From: an uncultured Alcanivoracaceae bacterium
Lineage (GTDB): Bacteria > Pseudomonadota > Gammaproteobacteria > Pseudomonadales > Alcanivoracaceae
Direction of reading: 5' to 3'
Assembly (NCBI GenBank): GCA_937943665.1
Contig: CALEAR010000007.1
Span: 1-10,057 of the forward strand
DNA length: 10,057 nt
In this document: piece after piece, positions 1 through 8,061 of the stretch
Numbering within the stretch: the first letter of the stretch is position 1
Layout of the letters: each line of letters begins with the position of its first letter
The notes under the pieces: generated by a model
The model's input: only the letters and a program-made list of their open reading frames with translations
The model's database searches: none
Told to the model about the DNA's origin: nothing
Position numbers and translations under genes: made by a program

Positions 1-150
1 ACGCTTAGAAGCTTCATCATGAATAGGCGAGGCAGGGCCTGGGGTGGGCCTTTCTCCCGTGGTAACGCCGGGCGTTAGGGTGCGCAAGGCATTATCGGCT
101 TTTGCTAACAAGCGATCTATGGGGCTTAAACGACGTTGTGATAGGGACAT
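1..150 (-). CDS. coq7: Coq7-family ubiquinone biosynthesis hydroxylase (5' part only)
   Basis: This is the first 50 codons of a gene that runs off the left edge. The product begins MSLSQRRLSPIDRLLAKAD and continues with ALRTLTPG and a proline-rich stretch. It resembles the N-terminus of bacterial Coq7 proteins (from memory: a 'YSPLDRLL..AD.ALRTL' start followed by a variable Pro-rich segment). Coq7 is a di-iron monooxygenase that hydroxylates the demethoxy-ubiquinone precursor in ubiquinone synthesis. The iron-binding Glu/His residues would lie beyond the window, so the catalytic part cannot be checked. The ATG at 150-148 has an AGGAG ribosome-binding site at 160-156, 5 nt upstream. It lies after the purD terminator on the same strand, so it probably has its own promoter in 151-226, although no convincing -35/-10 pair is visible there. 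The family call rests on the N-terminal pattern alone. Confidence 0.75.
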   Translation of the reverse strand, partial: MSLSQRRLSPIDRLLAKADNALRTLTPGVTTGERPTPGPASPIHDEASKR

Positions 151-226
151 GGCTGCTCCTCATAAGCAACAAAATCATGAAGCTAGTGTACCTTTTTTCA
201 TGGGGTTGGGCTTGTTAAGCATCAAG

Positions 227-251
227 AAAAAAGCGGGCTAGGCCCGCTTTT
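227..251 (-). terminator. Rho-independent terminator of purHD
   Basis: A 10-bp stem (arms 229-238 and 242-251, core GCGGGC/GCCCGC) with a 3-nt loop starts just past the purD stop codon. On the minus strand it is followed by a run of six T. It should end the purH-purD transcript before coq7. Confidence 0.88.
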
Positions 252-252
252 A

Positions 253-1539
253 TTATTGCTCTTCACGCTCAATGGCGCGGAATCCAATATCACGGCGGAA
301 ATAGCAACCCTCCCAATGAATATGATCAATGGCTTGGTAGGCTTTTTGCTGCGCTGCTTTCACCGTTTCGCCAAGGGCAGTGACGCAAAGTACACGCCCA
401 CCGCTAGTGAGGACATTATCATTTTCTAGCGTGGTGCCCGCATGGAAGGTTTTCACATCAGCACTATCTGCTGAATCAAGCCCCTTAATCACATCGCCCG
501 TTTTAGGGGTGTCGGGGTAATTGGCTGCAGCCATTACCACACCTAAGGCAGGGCGAGGATCCCATTGGGCTGTAACAGTATCGAGTTTGCCTTCAACGGC
601 GGCGAGGCAAAGCTCCACTAAATCACTTTCCAAACGCATAATAATGGGTTGCGTTTCTGGGTCGCCAAAACGGCAGTTAAACTCGATGACCTTCGGCTGG
701 CCCTCTTCATCAATCATCAACCCTGCATACAGGAAACCGGTGTAAGGGATGCCATCAGCGGCCATGCCATTCACGGTGGGCATAATCACCTGCTCCATGG
801 TGCGTTGGTAAACCTCTTCGGTGACCACAGGTGCTGGGGAATAGGCTCCCATACCGCCCGTGTTGGGGCCTGTATCTGCGTCGCCAATGCGTTTGTGATC
901 TTGGCTGGTGGCCATGGGCAATACGTTTTTCCCATCCACCATTACAATGAAGCTTGCCTCTTCTCCGGTGAGGAATTCCTCAATCACCACACGGCTGCCG
1001 GCATCGCCAAAACGATTGCCTGAGAACATATCCGTGATGGCTTCCTCTGCTTCTGACAAGGTCATGGCCACAATAACGCCTTTACCCGCGGCAAGGCCAT
1101 CGGCTTTTACCACAATGGGTGCGCCTTTTTCACGAACATAAGCCAAGGCGTTTGCTTCATCATCAAATGTGGCGTATTCCGCGGTGGGAATTTTATGGCG
1201 GGCAAGGAAATCCTTACTGAAAGCTTTAGAGCCTTCGAGCTGTGCAGCTTTTTGGGTGGGCCCATAGCAAGCTAACCCAGCGGCTTGGAAGCGATCCACC
1301 ACACCTGCCACTAGAGGGGCTTCCGGCCCCACAATACTGAGATCAATAGCCTCTTTTTTGGCAAAGCTCACTAAGGCCTCAAGATCAAGCACATCAATGG
1401 CCACGTTTTGTACTTTGGCTTCTCGTGCAGTACCTGCGTTGCCTGGGGCCACAAATACTTGAGAAACACGCTCCGATTGCGCAATTTTCCAAGCAAGGGC
1501 GTGTTCACGCCCACCACTTCCAATAATGAGAATCTTCAT
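253..1539 (-). CDS. purD: Phosphoribosylamine-glycine ligase (GAR synthetase)
   Basis: PurD joins glycine to 5-phosphoribosylamine using ATP, giving GAR, the second step of de novo purine synthesis in the cytoplasm. The 428-residue protein has the usual family length. It opens with the N-domain nucleotide-fold motif IIGSGGREHALAWK (5-18) and GPEAPLVAG (71-79). The ATP-grasp segment KADGLAAGKGV follows at 145-155, with PNTGGMGAYSPAP at 225-237. The family signature RFGDPETQ is at 290-297 within FNCRFGDPETQ. Nothing is missing. The ATG at 1539 has a weak AGGGT ribosome-binding site 6 nt upstream, and no other start fits the conserved N-terminus. It follows purH by 30 nt with no terminator between them, so the two are very likely co-transcribed, as in many gammaproteobacteria. 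Confidence 0.98.
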   Translation of the reverse strand: MKILIIGSGGREHALAWKIAQSERVSQVFVAPGNAGTAREAKVQNVAIDVLDLEALVSFAKKEAIDLSIVGPEAPLVAGVVDRFQAAGLACYGPTQKAAQLEGSKAFSKDFLARHKIPTAEYATFDDEANALAYVREKGAPIVVKADGLAAGKGVIVAMTLSEAEEAITDMFSGNRFGDAGSRVVIEEFLTGEEASFIVMVDGKNVLPMATSQDHKRIGDADTGPNTGGMGAYSPAPVVTEEVYQRTMEQVIMPTVNGMAADGIPYTGFLYAGLMIDEEGQPKVIEFNCRFGDPETQPIIMRLESDLVELCLAAVEGKLDTVTAQWDPRPALGVVMAAANYPDTPKTGDVIKGLDSADSADVKTFHAGTTLENDNVLTSGGRVLCVTALGETVKAAQQKAYQAIDHIHWEGCYFRRDIGFRAIEREEQ

Positions 1540-1569
1540 GTTTTTACCCTAGCTAAGCGTTGTGTAAAG

Positions 1570-3132
1570 TTAGTGGCGGAAATGGCGCATACCGGTGAAG
1601 ACCATGGCCATATCGTTTTCATCGGCGGCTGCGATCACTTCTTCATCGCGAATGGAGCCACCGGGCTGAATCACACAGCGGATACCCGCAGCGGCGGCAT
1701 TATCAATACCATCGCGGAAGGGGAAGAAAGCATCGGATGCCATGGCTGAACCAGGCACGGTGAGGCCCGCATGTTCAGCCTTAATAATGGCGATTCGGGC
1801 CGAATTCACGCGGCTCATTTGGCCGGCACCCACACCAATGGTTTGTCCATCTTTGGCATATACAATGGCATTGGATTTCACAAACTTAGCCACTTGCCAA
1901 GCAAATAATAAATCCTGTAGCTCTTCTTCAGAGGGTGCCCGCTTGGTTACCACGGTTAAATCCTCCAGGCCTATGTTGCCTAAATCTCGGTCCTGCACCA
2001 ATAGGCCGCCGTTAACGCGTTTGTAATCAAAGGCTTTTTGGCTTGGGCCCCAGGTGCCGCACACCAATAAGCGAACATTCTTTTTGGTGCCAATGATCTC
2101 TTGGGCCTGTGAAGAGGCGCTAGGCGCAATAATCACCTCCACAAACTGTTGATCCACAATGGCCTGAGCGGTACTAGCATCCAGTTCGCGGTTGAAGGCG
2201 ATAATGCCACCAAAGGCGGATTCAGGGTCGGTGGCAAAGGCTTTTTGATACGCAGTGGTAATGTTTTCTGCCACTGCCACGCCGCAGGGGTTGGCATGTT
2301 TCACAATAACGCAGGCGGGAGCTTCGAATTGCTTCACACACTCCAAGGCGGCATCGGTATCAGCAATATTGTTATAGGAAAGCGCCTTACCCTGCAGTTG
2401 GGTGGCCGTGGCAATGGAGGCTTCTTGGGGGTTCACTTCACGATAAAAAGCTGAGGATTGGTGAGGGTTTTCCCCGTAACGCAACTCTTGGGCTTTCTCG
2501 AAATGTAAGTTAAGTGTGCGAGGATAGTTTTCGCTACCGTTATCCACGCGTTGGCCGAAGTAATTGGCAATGGCGGCATCATAAGCGGCGGTGTGCTCGA
2601 AGGCTTTAACTGCTAAATCAAAGCGGAAGCTTGCGCTAAGCTGCCCTTGGTTCGCATCGAGCTCGGCAATCACCGCATCGTAATCCTGTGGTTGAGTGAC
2701 AATACCCACATGGGCATGGTTTTTGGCCGCAGCACGTACCATGGTGGGGCCACCAATATCAATGTTTTCAATGGCGTCCTCAAGGGTGCAATTAGGGTTA
2801 GCCACAGTGTGTTCAAAGGGGTATAGGTTCACCACCACTAGATCAATGGTGCTAATGTTGTGCTCACTTAACACAGCATCATCCACACCACGACGGGCTA
2901 AAATACCGCCGTGTACCTTGGGGTGGAGGGTTTTCACTCGGCCATCCATCATCTCTGGGAAGCCGGTGTAATCAGAAACTTCTTGCACCTCTAACCCAGC
3001 GTCTTGCAGTGCCTTGTAGGTGCCGCCCGTGGAAAGCAGTTGAATATTGCGCTTTGCCAAGGCTTGGGCAAACTCCACAATGTTGGTTTTATCTGAAACG
3101 CTGATTAACGCCCGTTGAACTGTGTTGGTCAT
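1570..3132 (-). CDS. purH: Bifunctional AICAR transformylase / IMP cyclohydrolase
   Basis: PurH carries out the last two steps of IMP synthesis: formyl transfer from 10-formyl-THF to AICAR, then ring closure. The 520-residue protein has the full two-domain form. The N-terminal MGS-like cyclohydrolase domain (about 1-150) shows ISVSDKTNI (10-18), LLSTGGTY (32-39), the [20 protein letters not shown] block (57-76) and VNLYPFE (101-107). The transformylase domain shows [10 protein letters not shown] (217-226), [12 protein letters not shown] (252-263) and the catalytic Lys-His pair K278-H279 in IVKHANPCG. It ends with the conserved [12 protein letters not shown] and [12 protein letters not shown] blocks and the typical RHFRH tail. 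The ribosome-binding site is weak (AGGT, about 9 nt from the ATG). The fis terminator ends only about 30 nt before the start codon, so the promoter location is unusual; no purine-repressor-like operator or riboswitch was recognised there. Confidence 0.98.
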   Translation of the reverse strand: MTNTVQRALISVSDKTNIVEFAQALAKRNIQLLSTGGTYKALQDAGLEVQEVSDYTGFPEMMDGRVKTLHPKVHGGILARRGVDDAVLSEHNISTIDLVVVNLYPFEHTVANPNCTLEDAIENIDIGGPTMVRAAAKNHAHVGIVTQPQDYDAVIAELDANQGQLSASFRFDLAVKAFEHTAAYDAAIANYFGQRVDNGSENYPRTLNLHFEKAQELRYGENPHQSSAFYREVNPQEASIATATQLQGKALSYNNIADTDAALECVKQFEAPACVIVKHANPCGVAVAENITTAYQKAFATDPESAFGGIIAFNRELDASTAQAIVDQQFVEVIIAPSASSQAQEIIGTKKNVRLLVCGTWGPSQKAFDYKRVNGGLLVQDRDLGNIGLEDLTVVTKRAPSEEELQDLLFAWQVAKFVKSNAIVYAKDGQTIGVGAGQMSRVNSARIAIIKAEHAGLTVPGSAMASDAFFPFRDGIDNAAAAGIRCVIQPGGSIRDEEVIAAADENDMAMVFTGMRHFRH

Positions 3133-3160
3133 AACTGGCTACCTTTGTGGACCGTATTGA

Positions 3161-3190
3161 AAAAAGAAAAGGGCAGCTAGACTGCCCTTT
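3161..3190 (-). terminator. Rho-independent terminator after fis
   Basis: A perfect 9-bp stem (3168-3176 with 3182-3190, AAAGGGCAG/CTGCCCTTT) and 5-nt loop is followed on the minus strand by TTTTCTTTTTT. It begins 13 nt past the fis stop and should end the long aroQ-to-fis operon. Its U-tract ends only about 28 nt before the purH ATG. Confidence 0.87.
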
Positions 3191-3202
3191 ATGCTGTTGA
3201 AA

Positions 3203-3493
3203 TTACAGCATGCCATATTGCTTGAGTTTCTTTCTCAGCGTACCGCGGTTTAATCCAAGGATTTCTGCGGCCTTGGTTTGGTTTCCGCGGGTGTGCTTAA
3301 GAATTTTTTCAAGCAAAGGAATTTCCATTTCAGCGAGAACCATATTATATAGATTGTTTACAGGTTCTTCGCCCTCGAGATTCTCAAAATACTCTCGGAG
3401 AGAGCGATGCACACAGGTGCGCAGTGTTTCTTGATGGTCTGCTCGAGTTAAAGTTAACGTGGGTGCAGGTCTACGTCTTTCGGCAATGTTCAT
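3203..3493 (-). CDS. fis: Nucleoid protein / transcription factor Fis
   Basis: Fis is a small homodimeric DNA-bending protein that activates rRNA and other promoters in fast-growing cells and helps organise the nucleoid. The 96-residue product matches the family's usual size of about 98. Its C-terminal half is nearly diagnostic: LAEMEIPLLEKILKHTRGNQ (53-72) leads into the helix-turn-helix TKAAEILGLNRGTLRKKLKQ (73-92), ending in YGML. The N-terminal arm is Arg/Pro/Thr-rich and divergent from E. coli, as is common outside enterics. I chose the ATG at 3493. An in-frame TTG at 3502 would add three residues, but the GGA at 3507-3505 lies only 2 nt from it, whereas it is 11 nt from the ATG. The gene follows dusB by 29 nt, the classic dusB-fis arrangement, and is last before a strong terminator. 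Confidence 0.96.
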   Translation of the reverse strand: MNIAERRRPAPTLTLTRADHQETLRTCVHRSLREYFENLEGEEPVNNLYNMVLAEMEIPLLEKILKHTRGNQTKAAEILGLNRGTLRKKLKQYGML

Positions 3494-3522
3494 GCTAATC
3501 AATATCCGTGCGGCTGTGCTGT

Positions 3523-4581
3523 TTATGCGGCCAAGCCTCGTTTCCCTGATTTACGCTTCGGAAGGACAGCATCCGCTTGTCGATAACTTCCTATGTTAAG
3601 CGTATCAGTGGTGAGGCTTAGGTTACTAAAATAATGCTCTAAGGCTTGGTGCTGTGCACTAGCGCTTAGTAGCTGGTTGAATGCTTTGCGGAAGTGGCTT
3701 CCTCCGGGAAGCGCCTGCGTGTACCAGCCAATATGTTTGCGGGCTATACGTACACCAGAGTTTTCACCGTAAAGCTGATGTAAGGCACTAAGATGCGCCT
3801 TCACATTAGCAGCCACTTCCATAACTCCCGGTGCCTGGGGCAATGCATCGTGGGCGAGAAAATAGGCTGTATCGCGGAATATCCACGGATTCCCCTGGGC
3901 GGCGCGGCCGATCATGATACCATTCGCACCGGTGGATTCCAGTACCTCCCTTGCTTTAAAGGGGGAATCAATATCGCCATTGGCGTAAACAGGGATGCTA
4001 ACTGATTGACAAACTTCAGTAATTGTTTGGTACTCAGCCTTGCCATTAAAGCGGCAGGCGCGGGTGCGACCGTGCACTGCCAAGGCTTTAATGCCTGTTT
4101 TTTCTGCCAGTTCGGCAATGCGAACAGCGTTTTTCGTTTCTGGGCACCAACCCGTTCGAATCTTTAAGGTTACAGGTGCTGAGGTGGCTTCCACCACAGC
4201 AGCCAAAATATCTGCCACTAACGCTTCATCGCGCATTAACGCAGATCCAGCCGCTTTTTTACACACCTTTTTCGCAGGGCACCCCATATTAATATCGATG
4301 AGGTGTGCGCCCATGGCCACGTTTTGCTGAGCCGCCTGTGCCATTTGTTCTGGATCATTCCCAAGTATTTGTACCGACACGGGCCCAGGCTCATCGGCAT
4401 GGGGTAGCCGGGTTCGGGATTTTTGGGAATCCCACAGACGTATGTCACTGGTGACCATTTCAGCCACCACCAAGCCTGCCCCTAAGCGACGGCAAAGCTG
4501 CCGAAACGGGCGATCGGTGACGCCTGCCATAGGGGCAAGGGCTAACTGATTAGTGAGCCGGTAAGGGCCTATAGTGAGCAT
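3523..4581 (-). CDS. dusB: tRNA-dihydrouridine synthase B
   Basis: DusB is an FMN-dependent, NADPH-using enzyme that reduces specific uridines in the tRNA D-loop to dihydrouridine. The 352-residue protein shows the TIM-barrel start LALAPMAGVTDRPFRQLC (13-30). The active-site block INMGCPAKKVCKKAAGSALM (97-116) carries the expected catalytic Cys101. The FMN/RNA-contacting motifs LKIRTGW (139-145) and LAVHGRTR (167-174), and the phosphate-binding NGDI (201-204) and GIMIGRAAQGNPWIF (221-235), are also present. It is about 30 residues longer than E. coli DusB, the excess being a Ser/Lys/Arg-containing C-terminal tail (about 322-352) that may add RNA contacts (inference). The start lies 3 nt past the stop of the zinc-ribbon gene and has no clear ribosome-binding site, suggesting translational coupling. 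Its place directly before fis supports the B subtype rather than DusA or DusC. Confidence 0.96.
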   Translation of the reverse strand: MLTIGPYRLTNQLALAPMAGVTDRPFRQLCRRLGAGLVVAEMVTSDIRLWDSQKSRTRLPHADEPGPVSVQILGNDPEQMAQAAQQNVAMGAHLIDINMGCPAKKVCKKAAGSALMRDEALVADILAAVVEATSAPVTLKIRTGWCPETKNAVRIAELAEKTGIKALAVHGRTRACRFNGKAEYQTITEVCQSVSIPVYANGDIDSPFKAREVLESTGANGIMIGRAAQGNPWIFRDTAYFLAHDALPQAPGVMEVAANVKAHLSALHQLYGENSGVRIARKHIGWYTQALPGGSHFRKAFNQLLSASAQHQALEHYFSNLSLTTDTLNIGSYRQADAVLPKRKSGKRGLAA

Positions 4582-4584
4582 GGT

Positions 4585-5712
4585 TTATGGTGAATTAGGT
4601 TCATCAGGCGAATAAAAACGCATGCGATGGTTGTGTGCATCGCTGCTAGGATTCTCGAGCGTTAGTGATAGACGTACAGGAACCGAGGGAGGCATCATGG
4701 TTGCCTCTTTCAAGCTTCCTGACAGGTACTCCGAAGGCGTGAACAAGCGGCTAGCCACCACATTCCCCTGTTGATCGCTGAATTCCAACCCAATGTTAGG
4801 AAAGGGTTGTTCGTATTCAGCCAGGTTATAAATGAGGGCATCCACTTGCAGTGCATCTTCATACTCAGGATGAGTGCGTACCACTAAGTGCTGGCTGCGG
4901 ATTCTATTCAAGTTGCTCATGCTTGGCAATTGGCAGCCGAGATACTCGCAGAGAAAGGCAATTTTAGGCCTATGCTCAGGGCTTCGTGCTAAGGAATGGA
5001 AATTAACGTATAAATACTGTGCCCCTAACACCACTAACAGCAGCAGCGTTAATACTCCCCACTTCACTTGTTGTGCCCAATTAATGCCCGGCTTGCTGAA
5101 CAATGGGGCCGTAGGGGCTGTGGCGGCACTCTCTGAAACAGGCTCAGGCATTAATAGCTCATCTAATAGCCCTTCGTTGAGCCAATCCTCCACGGGTTCC
5201 TCATGGGCTTCCTCCTCGCTATCAGAGGCCGCTTCAGTGGTTTGTGGAGTGTCCTCTTCCTCAGTTAAGGTGTCTTCAGGCAAGTTTGTATCGTGCTGAG
5301 TGAGAGCGGGGGAGGTATCTTCTTTAAGCTCGCGTAGGAGTTCTTCAGCCCATGAGTCATCAATATTTGTGTGATCTTGGGAGACGAAGCTCTCCTGATA
5401 CAGAAAGTCATCGTTTTCCGTATCAGTGTCTAGGAAGGTATCACCAAACTCTGTGGTAGGTGCGCCGGTGGTTTTGGTGATGGTTTCTGCATTGCTTAAA
5501 TCTAGGTGCTGCCAATCTGGTGGTGCTGGCTGCGATGGGCGAATGGGCGGTTTCACCGCTCCTGCTTGAGTGGGGGTGAGGTGTTCCGAGGCTTGGAAAA
5601 CCAACATACAGCTGCCACAGCGCACCGCCCCTTTGGCCTGTTTAAGGTGCTGATCGCTAATGCGAAACTTTGCAGCGCAGTGCGGACATTGTGTTTTATA
5701 CAGTGCAGCCAT
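4585..5712 (-). CDS. Zinc-ribbon, single-pass membrane protein with DUF3426 domain
   Basis: The function of this 375-residue protein is unknown. It begins with an MJ0042-type zinc ribbon, with two CxxC knuckles at Cys9/Cys12 and Cys32/Cys35. A long, probably disordered, strongly acidic and Ser/Thr/Pro-rich linker follows (about 45-205), including clusters of Glu/Asp at 151-175. One hydrophobic segment, about 216-236 (GVLTLLLLVVLGAQYLYV), is a membrane anchor. The C-terminal part (about 240-375) looks like DUF3426, with a FLCEYLGCQLP motif whose Cys255 and Cys260 could form a periplasmic disulfide. The expected topology is zinc ribbon inside, DUF3426 outside. There is no cleavable signal peptide. 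The start ATG has only a weak ribosome-binding site and lies 72 nt after prmA; it fits the conserved zinc-ribbon N-terminus. Such genes commonly sit between prmA and dusB in gammaproteobacteria, which has led to a guess of regulatory or envelope roles, unproven. Confidence 0.9.
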   Translation of the reverse strand: MAALYKTQCPHCAAKFRISDQHLKQAKGAVRCGSCMLVFQASEHLTPTQAGAVKPPIRPSQPAPPDWQHLDLSNAETITKTTGAPTTEFGDTFLDTDTENDDFLYQESFVSQDHTNIDDSWAEELLRELKEDTSPALTQHDTNLPEDTLTEEEDTPQTTEAASDSEEEAHEEPVEDWLNEGLLDELLMPEPVSESAATAPTAPLFSKPGINWAQQVKWGVLTLLLLVVLGAQYLYVNFHSLARSPEHRPKIAFLCEYLGCQLPSMSNLNRIRSQHLVVRTHPEYEDALQVDALIYNLAEYEQPFPNIGLEFSDQQGNVVASRLFTPSEYLSGSLKEATMMPPSVPVRLSLTLENPSSDAHNHRMRFYSPDEPNSP

Positions 5713-5784
5713 ATTGAAACTACTTTGTGGTATCCCGAAGTGTTGGTTTTATCCAATTATCTTGGTGAAAAGCAAGGAAATCTC

Positions 5785-6666
5785 TCACGTATTATTGCGT
5801 GTGCCATGAATCAATACCCACTCGCCTAGGGTGGTATCGGGCGCTAAGGTGGCATTTGCACTGTAGGCTTGTCGAACCTGCTTGGCTTGATCCAACAGAA
5901 TACCTGATAAGCCAATGGCACCTTGGGGGCGACAATGGCTGAGCAATTGCGGTGCCAATTCGATTAAGGGTTCCGCCAAAATATTTGCCACCACCACATC
6001 GTACTGTTGCTCGGGCAACTCCTCAGGGGCCATGTAGTGTAAGCGGTCTTCCACCTGGTTAAGGCGAGCATTTTCTTTAGTGGCCACCAATGCCTGTGGG
6101 TCAATATCGCAGGCGTAGGCTTCCTTCGCCCCCAATAATAGGGCTGCAATGGCCAGCACGCCTGAGCCACAGCCAAAATCTAGCACCGTTTTATTGTGAA
6201 GGTCCAATCCCTCAAGCCAAGTTAAGCACAAGGAGGTGGTTTCATGGGTGCCGGTACCAAAGGCAAGGCCTGGATCCAAGCGTAAGTTGACTGCTGTGGG
6301 GTCTGGTGGTGTGGACCAGCTCGGCACAATCCATAAACGCTCACCAAATTGCATGGGGTGGAAATCATCCATCCAGGCGCGTTCCCAGGGCTTATCCTCT
6401 AGGGTTTCTAGCACTACTCCTTCGGGTAAGGCGCCTAGCTGTTCGGTAAGTTCAAGCAGTAAGGCGTCTCGATTGGTGTCCGCGGAGAAGAGGGCGGTTA
6501 CCACCATGTGTTGCCATAAGGGGGTGGCGCCCGGCGGTGGCTCAAAGAGTGGCTCATCGCGGGCATCCGTGAGACTCACAGAATAAGCCCCTAGGGCCAG
6601 TAAGGTTTCTTCGATGAGCTCCACCTGGGATTGCTCACAGGGGAAGTGTAGTTGTAACCAAGCCAT
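5785..6666 (-). CDS. prmA: Ribosomal protein L11 methyltransferase
   Basis: PrmA uses S-adenosylmethionine to trimethylate amino groups of ribosomal protein L11. The 293-residue length is typical. The N-terminal L11-recognition domain starts MAWLQLHFPC, followed by DKPWERAWMDDFHPMQFGER (91-110), which is highly conserved in the family. LDPGLAFGTGTHETT is at 130-144, and the class I methyltransferase motif VLDFGCGSGVLAIAA is at 161-175 with acidic D187/D189 following. The catalytic-region motif VVANILAEPL is at 225-234. All expected blocks are in order. The ATG at 6666 has an AAAGAGG ribosome-binding site 5 nt upstream and lies 14 nt past the accC stop, so it is in the same operon. Confidence 0.98.
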   Translation of the reverse strand: MAWLQLHFPCEQSQVELIEETLLALGAYSVSLTDARDEPLFEPPPGATPLWQHMVVTALFSADTNRDALLLELTEQLGALPEGVVLETLEDKPWERAWMDDFHPMQFGERLWIVPSWSTPPDPTAVNLRLDPGLAFGTGTHETTSLCLTWLEGLDLHNKTVLDFGCGSGVLAIAALLLGAKEAYACDIDPQALVATKENARLNQVEDRLHYMAPEELPEQQYDVVVANILAEPLIELAPQLLSHCRPQGAIGLSGILLDQAKQVRQAYSANATLAPDTTLGEWVLIHGTRNNT

Positions 6667-6680
6667 TCACGCCTCTTTCA

Positions 6681-8033
6681 TTAGGAATTGTCGCCAAATA
6701 ATCGGCTTGCAAAGTGGTGAATATCCACCCCACCCTTAGCAAAACTTGGGTCTTTAAAAATTTTATCGCGATGCAAAGCCACGTTGCTTTCGATGCCCTC
6801 AATGAGAACTTCATCTAAGGCGTTTTGCATGCGGCGAAACGCAATATCGCGATTGGGACCCCAAGTGATAATTTTCCCCACGAGGGAATCATAAAAAGGC
6901 GGCACCCGGTATCCGCTATAAAGGTGTGAATCCACGCGAACACCATTGCCGCCTGGGGCGTGGAAACGAGTGATTAACCCTGGGCTAGGAGTAAAATGTT
7001 CAGGGTGTTCTGCATTTATGCGCACTTCAAAGGCATGGCCCGAAAAGGTGACATCCTCTTGCTTGATGCTTAAGGGGTTGCCTGCAGCAATGGATAATTG
7101 TTCTTTAACAATATCCACGCCGGTGATCATTTCAGTAATGGGGTGTTCCACCTGCACACGGGTGTTCATTTCAATAAAATAAAAAGCTCCGTTTTCATAT
7201 AAAAATTCAAAGGTGCCGGCGCCGCGGTAGTTAATTTCTAAGCAAGCATCCACACAACGCTGTGCCACTTGATCCCGTAGCTCTTGAGGAATGCCAGGGG
7301 CAGGTGCTTCTTCTACCACTTTTTGATGACGGCGTTGTAAGGAGCAATCACGATCCCCAAGATGAATGGCATTGCCCTGACCATCAGCCAGTACTTGAAT
7401 TTCAATGTGGCGTGGTTGTTGTAAAAACTTTTCCATATAGAGGGTGTCGTCCCCAAAGGCGCTTTTCGCTTCGCTACGGGTCATGGCCACGCCATGGGCG
7501 AGTTCATCCATGGATTCAATGACTCGCATACCACGGCCACCACCCCCCGCAGCTGCCTTTACAATGAGGGGGAACCCAATATCTTCGGCAAGGGCACGTA
7601 TCTGATCCATATCCTCACCAATGGGGCCGTTTGAACCAGGCACAGTGGGAATGCCCGCTTTACGCATGGCGTCAATGGCGGCCACCTTGTTCCCCATCAC
7701 GCGGATGGTTTCAGCGCGAGGGCCTACAAAAATAAAACCAGAACCTTCCACGCATTCGGCAAAATCCGCATTTTCAGCTAAAAAGCCGTAGCCTGGGTGA
7801 ATGGCATCTGCCCCGGTTACTTCGGCTGCGCTTAAAATGGCAGGAATGCTGAGATAGGAATCTGTGGCACTGGCGGGGCCAATACATACGGCTTCATCTG
7901 CAAGGCGTACATGCATGAGATCGGCATCAGCTTTTGAATAAACTGCCACTGTTTCTAAACCGAGTTCTTTGCAAGCGCGTAAGATTCTTAAAGCAATTTC
8001 ACCGCGGTTGGCGATGAGCACTTTTTTTATCAT
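6681..8033 (-). CDS. accC: Acetyl-CoA carboxylase, biotin carboxylase subunit
   Basis: AccC carboxylates the biotin on AccB using ATP and bicarbonate, the first half of malonyl-CoA synthesis for fatty acids. With the start at 8033 the protein is 450 residues and can be read in E. coli numbering. The ATP/bicarbonate/biotin residues K116, K159, H209, K238, E276, E288, R292, E296 and R338 are all at the expected positions. The glycine-rich ATP-grasp loop [10 protein letters not shown] is at 160-169, and [12 protein letters not shown] is at 290-301. The frame stays open upstream to 8153, but that extension overlaps accB and is unlike the family. An ATG at 8039 is also possible (two extra residues), but AGGT at 8043-8040 is 6 nt from 8033 and directly abuts 8039, so I prefer 8033. 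The gap to accB is 28 nt. Confidence 0.98.
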   Translation of the reverse strand: MIKKVLIANRGEIALRILRACKELGLETVAVYSKADADLMHVRLADEAVCIGPASATDSYLSIPAILSAAEVTGADAIHPGYGFLAENADFAECVEGSGFIFVGPRAETIRVMGNKVAAIDAMRKAGIPTVPGSNGPIGEDMDQIRALAEDIGFPLIVKAAAGGGGRGMRVIESMDELAHGVAMTRSEAKSAFGDDTLYMEKFLQQPRHIEIQVLADGQGNAIHLGDRDCSLQRRHQKVVEEAPAPGIPQELRDQVAQRCVDACLEINYRGAGTFEFLYENGAFYFIEMNTRVQVEHPITEMITGVDIVKEQLSIAAGNPLSIKQEDVTFSGHAFEVRINAEHPEHFTPSPGLITRFHAPGGNGVRVDSHLYSGYRVPPFYDSLVGKIITWGPNRDIAFRRMQNALDEVLIEGIESNVALHRDKIFKDPSFAKGGVDIHHFASRLFGDNS

Positions 8034-8061
8034 GGTCATACCTGCCGGAGGCCTATGAATT

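Noticed and set aside
179..205. An 8-codon minus-strand reading frame (MKKGTLAS) in the coq7 leader
   Set aside because: It has no ribosome-binding site, and such short frames are expected by chance. It could be a leader peptide only with conservation data.
44..241. Plus-strand open frame of 65 codons at the left edge
   Set aside because: It overlaps the coq7 5' end on the opposite strand, has no recognisable protein features and runs through the purD terminator hairpin. It is a shadow frame.
3494..3502. TTG start adding three residues to Fis
   Set aside because: The nearest ribosome-binding-like sequence is only 2 nt from the TTG, and an ATG lies three codons downstream. It cannot be fully excluded.
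4874..5299. 141-codon plus-strand open frame opposite the zinc-ribbon gene
   Set aside because: Its Ser-rich composition is the antisense of the acidic Glu/Asp/Ser linker. It has no domain or ribosome-binding site and is contradicted by the clear gene on the other strand.
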